Of a stretch of DNA of 64,000 nt, positions 8,380 to 16,420 are shown piece by piece (position 1 is the stretch's first letter; every line of letters starts with the position of its first letter). A program made the position numbers and the translations under genes. The notes under the pieces are model-generated. The model did no database searches. It saw only the letters and a list, made by a program, of their open reading frames with translations, and was not told the DNA's origin. Source of the DNA: Fictibacillus nanhaiensis (GTDB lineage: Bacteria > Bacillota > Bacilli > Bacillales > Fictibacillaceae); assembly GCF_023715445.1 (NCBI RefSeq), contig NZ_JAMBOD010000009.1:62001-126000 (forward strand). The letters run 5' to 3'.

Positions 8380-9083
8380 CGCATCATGTCCTCCTTTGTT
8401 TGATTCAATTGTTGAAAAATGGATTGAAAGTGCTGAGGGTTTTGAAGAGCTTCATCCAGATTTTCAAGACGAGGAATAATCCCTAGAACAGGGATACCGG
8501 TAAGTTGTTCGATCACTTCAATGTTATCTTTTTCAATGCTCTCGTCTCGCGTTTGTGTGGCGTTTAAAATAATGCCTTCAATCGGTATGTATGCTGACTT
8601 TAATGCCATAACGGATAAAACGGTATGATTGATCGTCCCGAGCCCCGCACGACCTACAAGAATGACAGGAAGTTTCAGGTCGTTCATTAAATCAATCATG
8701 CAATAATCATCCTGAATGGGAACGACCACGCCTCCAGCACCTTCGACCAATACCAGGTCATGTTGGGCCTCTAGGTTTGCCGTGTTTTTTAAGATGCCGT
8801 CAATATCAAACGTCACATTTTCTTCTCTTGCTGCGAGGTGAGGGGAGCTCGCTTTTGTTAATAGATATGTACAAGCTTTCTCTGTGTGTAATTGCGGAAG
8901 AACCCGTTGGTACATCTGCACATCAGGGGCTTGAAGTTTGCCGTCGTCCAAGATTGCCCCGCTTTGAATAGGTTTATAAGGGAAGACGCTCCCACCAGCA
9001 TTTTTAAAATGGGACAGAAGTAGACTCGTTACTACAGTTTTTCCCACATCTGTGTCTGTTCCGGTAATAAAATAACCAGCCAT
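8376..9083 (-). CDS. bioD: Dethiobiotin synthase
   Basis: A 235-residue ATP-dependent carboxylase that closes the ureido ring of dethiobiotin. The P-loop variant GTDTDVGKT is at residues 8-16, KPIQSG follows, and [13 protein letters not shown] marks the second nucleotide/substrate loop. GGAGG precedes the ATG at 9083. It is the first gene of a bioD-bioA operon divergent from bioY. No bioB, bioF or bioW follows, so the rest of the pathway must lie elsewhere or be absent. Confidence 0.95.
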   Translation of the reverse strand: MAGYFITGTDTDVGKTVVTSLLLSHFKNAGGSVFPYKPIQSGAILDDGKLQAPDVQMYQRVLPQLHTEKACTYLLTKASSPHLAAREENVTFDIDGILKNTANLEAQHDLVLVEGAGGVVVPIQDDYCMIDLMNDLKLPVILVGRAGLGTINHTVLSVMALKSAYIPIEGIILNATQTRDESIEKDNIEVIEQLTGIPVLGIIPRLENLDEALQNPQHFQSIFQQLNQTKEDMMR

Positions 9084-9101
9084 TGTTAACCTCCAAATTA
9101 A

Positions 9102-9132
9102 TTGTCAACTAAATTTACAATGAGGTTAACAT
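9102..9132. promoter_or_regulatory. Probable BirA operator between bioD and bioY
   Basis: Half-sites TTGTCAACT (9102-9110) and GGTTAACAT (9124-9132) are inverted and separated by 13 nt. They resemble the known Gram-positive BirA site, TTGTTAAC and GTTAACAA with a spacer of about 14-16 nt. A further TTGTTAACC at 9083-9091 overlaps the bioD ribosome binding site. The position between divergent biotin genes fits repression by biotinyl-AMP-loaded BirA. Confidence 0.65.
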
Positions 9133-9186
9133 ATGAGAGAATGTTAGGCAACGGTATTTTTCATCAATTTCATAAGGAGGAAAGAT

Positions 9187-9759
9187 ATGAAAACACGTAA
9201 TATGGTCGTTTGTGCACTTTTTGCAGCACTGATGGCGGTTGGAGCAAACGTGTCTCCGTTTTTAATGATCGGAGGCGTTCCTGTTACATTGCAGCTCATG
9301 TTTGCCATTTTGGCAGGTGGCGTATTGGGAAGCAGGTTAGGGGCGATCTCCATGGTAACCTATATGTTGATTGGTCTGATGGGGGCGCCTGTATTTGCTC
9401 AATTAAAAGGAGGACCTGCGCAACTATTGAGTCCTACGTTCGGCTTTATCGTTTCATTTATAGCAGTTGCCTATGTTACCGGGAAACTGGTAGGAGACAA
9501 GCTGCAAGCGTCAAAAACATCTTACATATTAGCTGCGTTTCTAAGTTTGCTTTTGAATTACGTTATTGGTACAAACTTTATGTATGCTGCATTTCGATTT
9601 TGGGCTGAAACACCTGATGGTTTCAGTTATTTGGTTGCCTGGGGGTGGATGGGGGCTTATCTGCCGTTAGATGTTGCGGTGACAGTGGTATCCTTTTCTG
9701 TAGTGCCTAAATTAAAAACCGCTCTTAAAAGTACTTTTCAAATAGAGAAGGCTATTTAA
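9187..9759 (+). CDS. bioY: Biotin transporter BioY (ECF S component)
   Basis: A 190-residue integral membrane protein, the substrate-binding S component of an energy-coupling-factor biotin importer; it works with shared EcfA/EcfA'/EcfT subunits encoded elsewhere. Seen: the N-terminal MVVCALFAALMAVGA, GGVPVTLQLMFAILAGGVLG, the family signature GAPVFAQLKGGPAQLLSPTFGF and about six hydrophobic segments. AAGGAGG lies 7 nt before the ATG. It is divergent from bioD across the BirA-type site. Confidence 0.95.
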   Translation: MKTRNMVVCALFAALMAVGANVSPFLMIGGVPVTLQLMFAILAGGVLGSRLGAISMVTYMLIGLMGAPVFAQLKGGPAQLLSPTFGFIVSFIAVAYVTGKLVGDKLQASKTSYILAAFLSLLLNYVIGTNFMYAAFRFWAETPDGFSYLVAWGWMGAYLPLDVAVTVVSFSVVPKLKTALKSTFQIEKAI

Positions 9760-9890
9760 ATAAGCATGAAAAATACTTACCATACTTATTCCGTCCTTTT
9801 AAACTCTTTGTCAGAAAATCTTACAAAAAGATAGTAAAAACACTTTTAAACCATTAAACTGTATGAAAAAGAAAAAAGGGGAAAATAGGT

Positions 9891-10385
9891 GTGGAGATAT
9901 TACACGTGCATAATGTAGATGAGCATTTAGAGGAGCTTTCTAAGCTGTTAATAAAAGTAGTGGATGATGGAGCTTCCATCGGATTTCTGCCTCCTCTCAA
10001 AATAGCGGATGCTGATGCATTTTGGAAAAGCTGTGAGACACCTGAAATTATTTTCTTAGCGGCAAAAGTGGATGGTAAGATTGCAGGAACCGTTCAGCTG
10101 CACCTTTGTACGAAGCCGAACGGAACGCACCGGGCAGAGGTCGCGAAGCTAATGACGCATCCCGACTATCGAAAAAAAGGAATTGCACGGCAATTAATGC
10201 ATGAGATTGAAAAGCGAGCACACCTGGAAGGTAGATCGTTACTGGTCTTGGATACAAGAGAGGGAGATCCGTCAAACCTGCTCTATCAATCGATGGGTTA
10301 CCTAGAAGCTGGCCGTATACCTAATTTTGCCCGATCAGAAACAGGAGAACTGGATACCACGGTTCTCTATTATAAAAACATTTAA
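9891..10385 (+). CDS. GNAT family N-acetyltransferase
   Basis: A 164-residue acetyltransferase. The acetyl-CoA loop is seen in VAKLMTHPDYRKKGIARQLM (Rxx-type loop RKKGIA) and the C-terminal part in LLVLDTREGDPSNLLYQSMGY. The substrate is unknown. The start is GTG at 9891, preceded by AAAGGGGAAAAT. A terminator follows. It is a single-gene unit with no functional hint from the neighbours. Confidence 0.86.
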   Translation: MEILHVHNVDEHLEELSKLLIKVVDDGASIGFLPPLKIADADAFWKSCETPEIIFLAAKVDGKIAGTVQLHLCTKPNGTHRAEVAKLMTHPDYRKKGIARQLMHEIEKRAHLEGRSLLVLDTREGDPSNLLYQSMGYLEAGRIPNFARSETGELDTTVLYYKNI

Positions 10386-10390
10386 ACCAA

Positions 10391-10418
10391 GAAAAGGAGA
10401 GGATCCCTCTTCTTTTTT
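10391..10418 (+). terminator. Terminator after the 9891 acetyltransferase gene
   Basis: AGAGG pairs with CCTCT, followed by TCTTTTTT. Confidence 0.6.
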
Positions 10419-10469
10419 GTTGCATGGTGGCGGCATGGACGCCTATGAAGGAAAGACGGAATAGCTTAA

Positions 10470-10499
10470 ACAGAGTGCAATCAGCACTCTGTTTTTTTT
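10470..10499 (+). terminator. Second, stronger terminator
   Basis: ACAGAGTGC and GCACTCTGT form a 9-bp stem with loop AATCA, followed by eight T in all. It backs up the weaker hairpin at 10391. Confidence 0.85.
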
Positions 10500-10557
10500 G
10501 TTCCGTTTAAGAAGAAACTAAGCTGGTTATAGTACAGGTAGAAAGCAGGTGGGAAAG

Positions 10558-11802
10558 ATGGAGAAAACGTTGTCCGATTATCTAAGAAATCATACGGTCC
10601 GGTTAAATACCAACATAGATTTAGATGCCATTGTAAGTGAAATTGGTGACGCCAGATATGTTCTGCTAGGAGAAGCATCGCATGGAACGTCTGAATTTTA
10701 CACCATTCGTGCTGAACTTTCTAAAAAGCTGATTCAAGAAAAAGGATTTTCTTTTATTGCTGTGGAAGGAGACTGGCCCTCCTGTTATCGGATAAATCGT
10801 TACATAAAGGGCTACTACGCCAATCAGCCTCAGTTGGATTTTCTTTTAAAACACAGTTTTACACGATGGCCGTCTTGGATGTGGGCTAACAAAGAAATTC
10901 TCGATTTTACATCATGGCTGAAAAATTATAACGATCAACAGACGAGACAAAAAAAGGTCGGTTTTTACGGCATCGATATGTATAGCCTTTTTGAATCGAT
11001 GGAAGAGATTATTCGATATCTGGAAAAGCACGACTCTGAACGAGTGGAGTCTGCCAAAAAAGCTTTTTCTTGTTTTCAGCCGTTTGAAAAGGATGAACAA
11101 ACATATGCAATGTCGGCGGGGTATCTTTCTGAAAGCTGTGAGGATGAAGTGATCAAGCTGCTTGTAGAAATTCAGTCGAATCGGGATTCATATGAGGAGG
11201 ATCCTGAAGGCGGTCTTAGTTTGGAGCTCAATGCACTGGTTGCTGCGCACGCTGAAAATTATTACCGTTCTATGGTGAAAGGAGATGCAGAAACATGGAA
11301 CATTAGAGATCGGCACATGGCTGAAGCTGTGGAACGGCTGATGGATTTTCATGGTGGTGACGCAAAAGTAATCATTTGGGAACATAACACACATATTGGT
11401 GATGCACGAGCTACAGATATGGCAGAAGAAGGCATGGTGAACGTAGGTCAATTGATCCGTGAAAACCATAGGCAAGAAGATGTGTTCGCAGTAGGTTTTG
11501 GTACTCATAGAGGTACCGTAATTGCAGGGGATGAATGGGGGACTCCTTATAAAAAAATCATGGTACCGCCAGCACCTCCTGACACCTGGGAAGGAATCTT
11601 TCATGCAGCAGGTGCACATGACCAGATCGTAATGCTAAGACAGCATCACGAAAAACTGCAAGAAGTAAGAGGTCACAGAGCAATCGGTGTTGTGTACAAT
11701 CCCCGGTATGAGCATCTTGGCAACTATGTTCCAACTAGTCTTTCAAACCGGTATGATGCTTTTGTTTTTATTAACCATTCGAATGCGCTGCACCCTCTTT
11801 AA
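10558..11802 (+). CDS. Erythromycin esterase-like family protein
   Basis: A 414-residue member of the EreA/EreB-like family. The characteristic LLGEASHGTSEF (active-site Glu and His, about residues 38-49) and AVEGDWPSCYRINRYI are present, as are VIIWEHNTHIGDARATDM and the C-terminal AIGVVYNPRYEHLGNYVPT. Some members hydrolyse macrolide lactones; most, including Bacillus paralogues, have no known role, so resistance should not be assumed. I use the ATG at 10558, since AGGTGGG sits just before it; a GTG 9 nt upstream has no ribosome binding site. Confidence 0.88.
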   Translation: MEKTLSDYLRNHTVRLNTNIDLDAIVSEIGDARYVLLGEASHGTSEFYTIRAELSKKLIQEKGFSFIAVEGDWPSCYRINRYIKGYYANQPQLDFLLKHSFTRWPSWMWANKEILDFTSWLKNYNDQQTRQKKVGFYGIDMYSLFESMEEIIRYLEKHDSERVESAKKAFSCFQPFEKDEQTYAMSAGYLSESCEDEVIKLLVEIQSNRDSYEEDPEGGLSLELNALVAAHAENYYRSMVKGDAETWNIRDRHMAEAVERLMDFHGGDAKVIIWEHNTHIGDARATDMAEEGMVNVGQLIRENHRQEDVFAVGFGTHRGTVIAGDEWGTPYKKIMVPPAPPDTWEGIFHAAGAHDQIVMLRQHHEKLQEVRGHRAIGVVYNPRYEHLGNYVPTSLSNRYDAFVFINHSNALHPL

Positions 11803-11943
11803 CTAAGTGATAACTCAAGAAGACTTTTTGCTGAAGGACTTAGGAAGCATTATTTAAGTTTTAAATAGACTCGTCTAGTTTTATAAAACTTGGGGTATAC
11901 AAACTATTAAAATAAGTTTGATTTGACTCGAGGAGGACACAAG

Positions 11944-12801
11944 ATGAAATGGAGAGGCAGACGCGGAAGCACGAATGTTGAAGACCGAAGAGGAATGGGT
12001 GGTAAAGGGCTAGCTGTAGGGGGTGGAGTCGGTGGTCTTATCATCGTCTTGATTATTACGCTTTTAGGCGGGAATCCCGGTGACCTTCTTGGTGGAATAG
12101 ACGGTGGGACAGAGCAGTCCGTTCCTTATGAAGAAACCGAAAAGGAAAAGGAAGATGCTCAGTTCGTTTCCGTTGTTTTGGCGGATACTGAAGATGTGTG
12201 GACTGAGGTTTTTCGTGAAGAGGGCTTAACCTATAAAGAACCAAAGCTTGTATTATATTCTGGCAGTGTTCAGTCCGCTTGCGGAGCAGCTGGTTCATCA
12301 GTCGGTCCCTTCTATTGTCCTGGTGACCAGAAGCTCTACATAGATCTTAGTTTTTATCAAGAACTTCAAAATAAGTATGATGCACCAGGAGATTTTGCGA
12401 TGGCTTATGTTATTGCTCATGAAGTAGGTCATCATGTTCAAACCCTTTTAGGAAAATCCGAAGAGCTGCATGCGATGCGTTCAAAACTCAGCAAGACCGA
12501 ATATAACAAGTACCAGGTAAGATTTGAATTACAGGCTGATTATTACGCAGGTGTGTGGGCAAATCATGCGAAGGATATGAATGTACTTGAAGAAGGTGAT
12601 CTGGAAGAAGCATTGACCGCAGCGAGCGCGGTCGGTGATGATACCCTTCAAAAGAAACATCAGGGATACGTAGTCCCGGAAAGCTTTACACATGGTACAT
12701 CTGAACAGCGTAAGCGCTGGTTTCATAAAGGATTTAAAAACGGTACAATCAAGGGCGGAGATACGTTTAAAGCGAAGGAATTTAATAGGAATTTAAGTTA
12801 A
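11944..12801 (+). CDS. Neutral zinc metallopeptidase, membrane anchored (YpfJ-like)
   Basis: A 285-residue protein with a basic N-terminus, one membrane helix (about 28-44, VGGLIIVLIITLLGG) and an extracellular catalytic domain. The zinc motif is AYVIAHEVGHHVQTLLG (HEVGH, about residues 159-163), and RFELQADYYAGVW supplies the third ligand region. CGAAGSSVGPFYCPGDQKLYID is the family signature before it. Physiological substrates are not known. AGGAGG at 11931-11936 fixes the ATG at 11944. Two terminators in a row follow. Confidence 0.9.
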   Translation: MKWRGRRGSTNVEDRRGMGGKGLAVGGGVGGLIIVLIITLLGGNPGDLLGGIDGGTEQSVPYEETEKEKEDAQFVSVVLADTEDVWTEVFREEGLTYKEPKLVLYSGSVQSACGAAGSSVGPFYCPGDQKLYIDLSFYQELQNKYDAPGDFAMAYVIAHEVGHHVQTLLGKSEELHAMRSKLSKTEYNKYQVRFELQADYYAGVWANHAKDMNVLEEGDLEEALTAASAVGDDTLQKKHQGYVVPESFTHGTSEQRKRWFHKGFKNGTIKGGDTFKAKEFNRNLS

Positions 12802-12816
12802 TAGGAATAAAAAATA

Positions 12817-12859
12817 CCCCTTAATGAGGAAGAACGTATCCTCTAGGGGCCATTTTTTA
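12817..12859 (+). terminator. Terminator after the metallopeptidase gene
   Basis: CCCC with GGGG and, inside, GAGGA with TCCTC; followed by CCATTTTTT. Confidence 0.75.
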
Positions 12860-12892
12860 TAGGGAGTATTTTTAGGAGAAACAAATAAGGTG

Positions 12893-12922
12893 AGTGTCCT
12901 TTTAGAAAGGACACTTTCTTTT
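12893..12922 (+). terminator. Second tandem terminator
   Basis: AGTGTCCTTT pairs with AAAGGACACT over 10 bp with a 5-nt loop, followed by TTCTTTT. Confidence 0.75.
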
Positions 12923-12934
12923 ATGAAAAATGGA

Positions 12935-13033
12935 ATCCCACGGTAGGGGAGAAAAATCCCACGTTATTTCAAAAAATCCCACGTTAACACCCTTAAATCC
13001 CACGTTATTTTTCAGAAACACGATTTTCGACAC
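12935..13033 (+). repeat. Family II phased repeat array, copy A
   Basis: Four copies of ATCCCACG(TTA) begin at 12935, 12956, 12976 and 12997 (spacing 21, 20, 21 nt), with A-rich unconserved spacers. The array ends in AAACACGATTTTCGACA, whose CACG lies 18 nt after that of the last unit. Copy B at 16121-16215, on the opposite strand, has the same unit, the same phase and the same end module at the same 18-nt distance. It lies between a metallopeptidase gene and an oxidoreductase gene. The remaining bases to 13163 hold the ribosome binding site of the next gene only. Confidence 0.8.
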
Positions 13034-13163
13034 CTCTCGACACCGCACACCCGAACCACACCCCAGCCCATTAGTTTTAACCATAGATGAAGCATTTTTA
13101 GAAGTCCGAAACATGAACATATGTCATAATAAGCGTATTAACGTTTAAGGAGAGGTGATTTAA

Positions 13164-14180
13164 ATGAATGTAGCTCTACTAAGCAAATGGCATGTACACG
13201 CGGTTGATTACGCCCGTGAAGCGCAAGAAAATGAATCGATCTCTATCAAAATGGTTTGGGATGAAAATCCAGAGCGGGGAAGAGAATGGGCAGAAGAATT
13301 AGGGGTTTCTTTTCAGCCGGACTTAAAAAAGGTCTTTGAGAGTTCTGAGATTGACGGTGTTATCGTAACGACAGCGACGAACCGTCATAAGGATATTATT
13401 ATAACGGCTGCGAACCACGGGAAACATATTTTTACGGAAAAAGTGCTGGCCTTTACAGTTCAAGAGTGCGAGGAAATCTTTTATGCAGTGGAGAAAAACA
13501 ACGTTCAGCTTATGGTCAATCTTCCGCGGCTGACAGAGACTTTTTATCTGTACGCGCAGGAAGTGGTGGACAAAGGTCTTCTTGGTGACATTACATACAT
13601 CAGATGCCGGGTTGCGCACAATGGGTCTGTGCCAACGAAAGAAAATCCAAAAGGATGGCTGCCTGAACATTTCTATCATAAAGAAGAGTGCGGCGGAGGG
13701 GCGTTGATTGATCTCGGCGCGCATCCGATCTACTTAACAAACCGTTTGGGAGGAAAAGTAAAAGCGGTCACTGGTAAGTTGAACGAACTTTATCATCTCG
13801 GAGTGGACGACAACGCGGTAGTGATGGTCGAGTTTGAGTCAGGTGCGATGGGGATGATCGAAACCGGATTCTTATCGTATGGAAGTCCACAGCAGCTTGA
13901 ACTATATGGAACGGAAGGAACACTCATGATTGAAGGGGAAAACATCCGAATTAAGAGCAAGCACTTTAATACGGATGAGTGGGTGACACCAGAAGAGCTT
14001 CCGGAACCGATCTATTCGGCGATGGAGCAATGGGTACAAGCGATTCAGACAGGGAATAAACCTTCTATTACAAAAGAAGATATTTTAAATTTGACGGCGA
14101 TTAATGAAGCAGCCGCAACCTCTAACAGCGAAGGCCGCCGTGTACTTCTTTCTGAACTTGGAATCAAACAAGGAATCTGA
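13164..14180 (+). CDS. Gfo/Idh/MocA family oxidoreductase
   Basis: A 338-residue NAD(P)-dependent dehydrogenase of the glucose-fructose oxidoreductase family, acting on an unknown sugar or polyol. The N-terminal Rossmann half contains VIVTTATNRHKDIIITAANHGKH. The family's Lys motif appears as FTEKVLAFT, with Val where most members have Pro (EKP). The C-terminal half has EECGGGALIDLGAHPIYL with the usual catalytic Asp and His. AGGAGAGGTGATTTAA precedes the ATG. No sugar transporter or kinase is adjacent. Confidence 0.88.
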   Translation: MNVALLSKWHVHAVDYAREAQENESISIKMVWDENPERGREWAEELGVSFQPDLKKVFESSEIDGVIVTTATNRHKDIIITAANHGKHIFTEKVLAFTVQECEEIFYAVEKNNVQLMVNLPRLTETFYLYAQEVVDKGLLGDITYIRCRVAHNGSVPTKENPKGWLPEHFYHKEECGGGALIDLGAHPIYLTNRLGGKVKAVTGKLNELYHLGVDDNAVVMVEFESGAMGMIETGFLSYGSPQQLELYGTEGTLMIEGENIRIKSKHFNTDEWVTPEELPEPIYSAMEQWVQAIQTGNKPSITKEDILNLTAINEAAATSNSEGRRVLLSELGIKQGI

Positions 14181-14186
14181 TACCAC

Positions 14187-14217
14187 AAAAAAAGAGCTGA
14201 TACAAAAGCTCTTTTTT
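14187..14217. terminator. Bidirectional terminator
   Basis: AAAAAGAGCT pairs with AGCTCTTTTT. It serves the plus-strand oxidoreductase and the end of the decayed germination operon coming from the right. Confidence 0.8.
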
Positions 14218-14221
14218 CCTT

Positions 14222-14976
14222 TTAAGCAGGTTTTCCCCTGATCATGGAAACAAGCCAAACTGTCACCGGCAAGAGTCCCCATAGGAAACGATTTTGTCGT
14301 TTGCGATGCTATGGATGTACATGAGAGATACACTTGTTTGAGTAATGTTCTCGATCTCTTTTTTCTCAACCCATAGTCTTGGATCTTTTATTTTTCTCCT
14401 GACTAAGGTCGTATTGGTCAGGATGTTTTCTGTAAAAGCCTCTTTCGGCCCACGTACGACATTTTCGGTTGCTGATTCGGAAACATCACGATCTCTCCAG
14501 CCTTTTGCGTTAATCACAAGAGCATTTGAAACTGAGTTTACTAGCAGAACAGCGTTTCCCGCGAGTATGGCTGATGTGACTTCTTTATAAAGATAAACTT
14601 CCTTTACTTTGCTCACAGGTGCAAAAAAATGTTTCATAAAATCAAAAGGTTCTATTGTCTCTGACAAGTACTCAGAGTGTTTGATAAGACTATTAGAACG
14701 ACTGATGTTTTCGAAAAAATGATTGATGATCATCTTGTCTGCCAGACCGTCTATATAAATCAGCACAGCCTTTTTATTATCTAGTTCAAAATCTGAAAAT
14801 GAGAGATCAGAAATGTTACTGAACGTTTGCTGCAGATACTGTATGTTTTGGTTGAGTTCAATGGACAAGGCATCCTCTGGTGACTCTTCCTTTTTGTGAT
14901 TGTCTTGTTGCGGCTGTTCTTATTCTTTGCCTTTGTCTTTTAGAAGCTTCTTGATCGGTCTTCTCTTAAATACCAT
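14222..14976 (-). pseudogene. gerA-family spore germination operon remnant
   Basis: From ATG 14976 (GGGAG upstream) the frame reads MVFKRRPIKKLLKDKGKE, then a TAA at 14922-14920. Beyond it the same frame stays open to 14263 and contains the hallmark of GerA-type A subunits: GWRDRDVSESATENVVRGP, KEAFTENILTNTTLVRRKIKDP and VSLMYIHSIANDKIV. Intact A subunits are about 480-520 residues, so everything after about residue 230 is lost. After the break another frame reads FLWGLLPVTVWLVSMIRGKPA and a stop at 14222, which looks like the end of a permease-type B subunit. I infer one nonsense mutation plus a deletion from inside the A gene to the end of the B gene. Confidence 0.8.
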
Positions 14977-15140
14977 CAGCAAAACTCCCGTACAGGTTTT
15001 TTGATATTTTTACCTGGAGTGCGCTGAAATATTCTTATGTTTACGAGAGGAAAGGAAGGGAATGAAGTCGAATTAAAGGAGTTTCTCTGTTTTTGCAGAA
15101 TTGTTTACTCGTGATTATACAAGTTCAGGAGGTTTTTTAC

Positions 15141-15626
15141 ATGGACCAAAAAACAATTCTGTTAAGACAGATGGCTGCCAATCATAATGAGCCAAATTGG
15201 TTTGTTCCGGTCGAACGGGCACTGGATGGGTTAACGGCAGAGCAGGCGAACGAAAAGTCAGGCGACAGCAACTCGATCCGGGAGATCGTGAATCACCTAA
15301 TCTTTTGGAACGAGCGTTATTTGGGCAGGTTTAAGGGAGATTCATCTTCGAAAAAAATAGAAAGCAATGACGAGACGTTTCAAAGTGAAAACAAGCAGGA
15401 CTGGGAAGAGGCAAAAAAGCAGCTTTTTAGTGTGCTGACAGAGTGGGCAAGTGCAGTAAAGGGAGCGGATGATGCAGTGTTCGAGCGTTCAGCGCATCAA
15501 GACCGTCATGATCCGTGGTATTCGGTTCTCGGGAATATCAACATCCATAACGCCTATCATATTGGTCAGATCGTTGAGGTTCGTAAAACCAATGGTAACT
15601 GGGATCCGAAGAAGGGTGTTCATTAA
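15141..15626 (+). CDS. DinB family protein
   Basis: A 161-residue four-helix-bundle protein of the DinB/YfiT superfamily. Putative metal-binding histidines are seen in IVNHLIFWNERYL (about residues 50-62) and in the C-terminal NIHNAYHIGQIVEVRK (two His). Members are metal-dependent transferases or damage-inducible proteins; a specific role is not known here. AGGAGG before the ATG at 15141 is clear. The next gene starts 15 nt after the stop, so both are probably one operon. Confidence 0.87.
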   Translation: MDQKTILLRQMAANHNEPNWFVPVERALDGLTAEQANEKSGDSNSIREIVNHLIFWNERYLGRFKGDSSSKKIESNDETFQSENKQDWEEAKKQLFSVLTEWASAVKGADDAVFERSAHQDRHDPWYSVLGNINIHNAYHIGQIVEVRKTNGNWDPKKGVH

Positions 15627-15641
15627 AGAGGAGGATTATAA

Positions 15642-16094
15642 ATGGAATCAACATTCGTATATGTAACTTACATTGCGGCTTCACCAGAAAAAGTGTGGGA
15701 AGCCTTAACAGAAGGTGATATTTCGGAAAAGTACTTTTTCGGGAGCAGAATCGAGTCAGATTGGGAAGAAGGATCAGGTGTTACCTATTCCCGTAACGGG
15801 GAAGTTACTGATGAGGGAAATGTCCTAAAGTATGACCCGGTCCACGAGCTTTCGTTTACTTGGACGCACAAAGATGATGATACACCGCGAGAAAGTCCGA
15901 CTGTCGTAACATTTAAGCTGCAGCACATGGACTCGACGGTGAAACTCACAGTGATTCATGAAAACCTGGTGAAGAACGACTTTGTTGAAAAAGAGGGCAC
16001 GTTCGAAGGGGCAAACAACGGCTGGCCAGCGATTTTGAGCAACCTGAAAACATTCCTTGAAACAGGCAAGACACTGCCGGCAGTGAGTTTGTAA
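15642..16094 (+). CDS. SRPBCC (AHSA1-type) domain protein
   Basis: A 150-residue START-like protein of the AHSA1 group. The pattern TYIAASPEKVWEALTEGDISEKYFFG (helix-grip start), SDWEEGSGVTY and a C-terminal NGWPAILSNLKTFLETG is typical. These proteins bind hydrophobic ligands or act as stress-related accessory proteins; no ligand can be inferred. GAGGAGG lies upstream. It is paired with the DinB gene, a pairing seen in other Bacillaceae. A family II array follows on the opposite strand. Confidence 0.87.
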   Translation: MESTFVYVTYIAASPEKVWEALTEGDISEKYFFGSRIESDWEEGSGVTYSRNGEVTDEGNVLKYDPVHELSFTWTHKDDDTPRESPTVVTFKLQHMDSTVKLTVIHENLVKNDFVEKEGTFEGANNGWPAILSNLKTFLETGKTLPAVSL

Positions 16095-16120
16095 ATTTTT
16101 TTCATAAATTGTAAATTATT

Positions 16121-16215
16121 GTCGAAAATCGTGTTTATTGAAATTAACGTGGGATTATGGTCGAGTTTCGTGGGAAAAATGAAAATAACGTGGGATTTCT
16201 GTAATTAACGTAGTA
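16121..16215 (-). repeat. Family II phased repeat array, copy B
   Basis: Read on the minus strand from 16215. The plus-strand CGTGGGA cores (last one degenerate, CGTAGTA) start at 16148, 16169, 16189 and 16209, spaced 21, 20 and 20 nt. Unit consensus on the minus strand is ATCCCACGTTA. It ends at 16121-16137 in the module AAACACGATTTTCGAC, at the same 18-nt distance from the last unit as in copy A. It lies between converging genes. Confidence 0.78.
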
Positions 16216-16299
16216 ATTAATATTTTTGTAATGAAATCGTCCTTTCCATTCACACAAATACGAGAGATGTATTTTCGATAAGGACATGAATCTGAAAAT

Positions 16300-16341
16300 A
16301 AACGGCTTACTCTATTTCTAATAGATTATAGGCCGTTTTTT
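16300..16341. terminator. Bidirectional terminator
   Basis: AAACGGC pairs with GCCGTTT, with inner pairing CTATT/AATAG, and T-rich flanks on both strands. It separates the SRPBCC gene and the endonuclease IV gene. Confidence 0.75.
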
Positions 16342-16420
16342 ATTGTTAAAGTTCATTATTTTCACTGTTTTTGTTAGATATTAAGAAATTTTTGATGGTA
16401 ATTAATAAATCCATCAACAA

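Noticed and set aside
10558-11802. Macrolide resistance gene
   Set aside because: The family match alone does not show esterase activity on erythromycin; most Bacillus members have no known role, so only the family name is given.
12930-13148. 72-codon frame through repeat family II
   Set aside because: It only exists because the array lacks stops; no ribosome binding site, and it is not kept in copy B.
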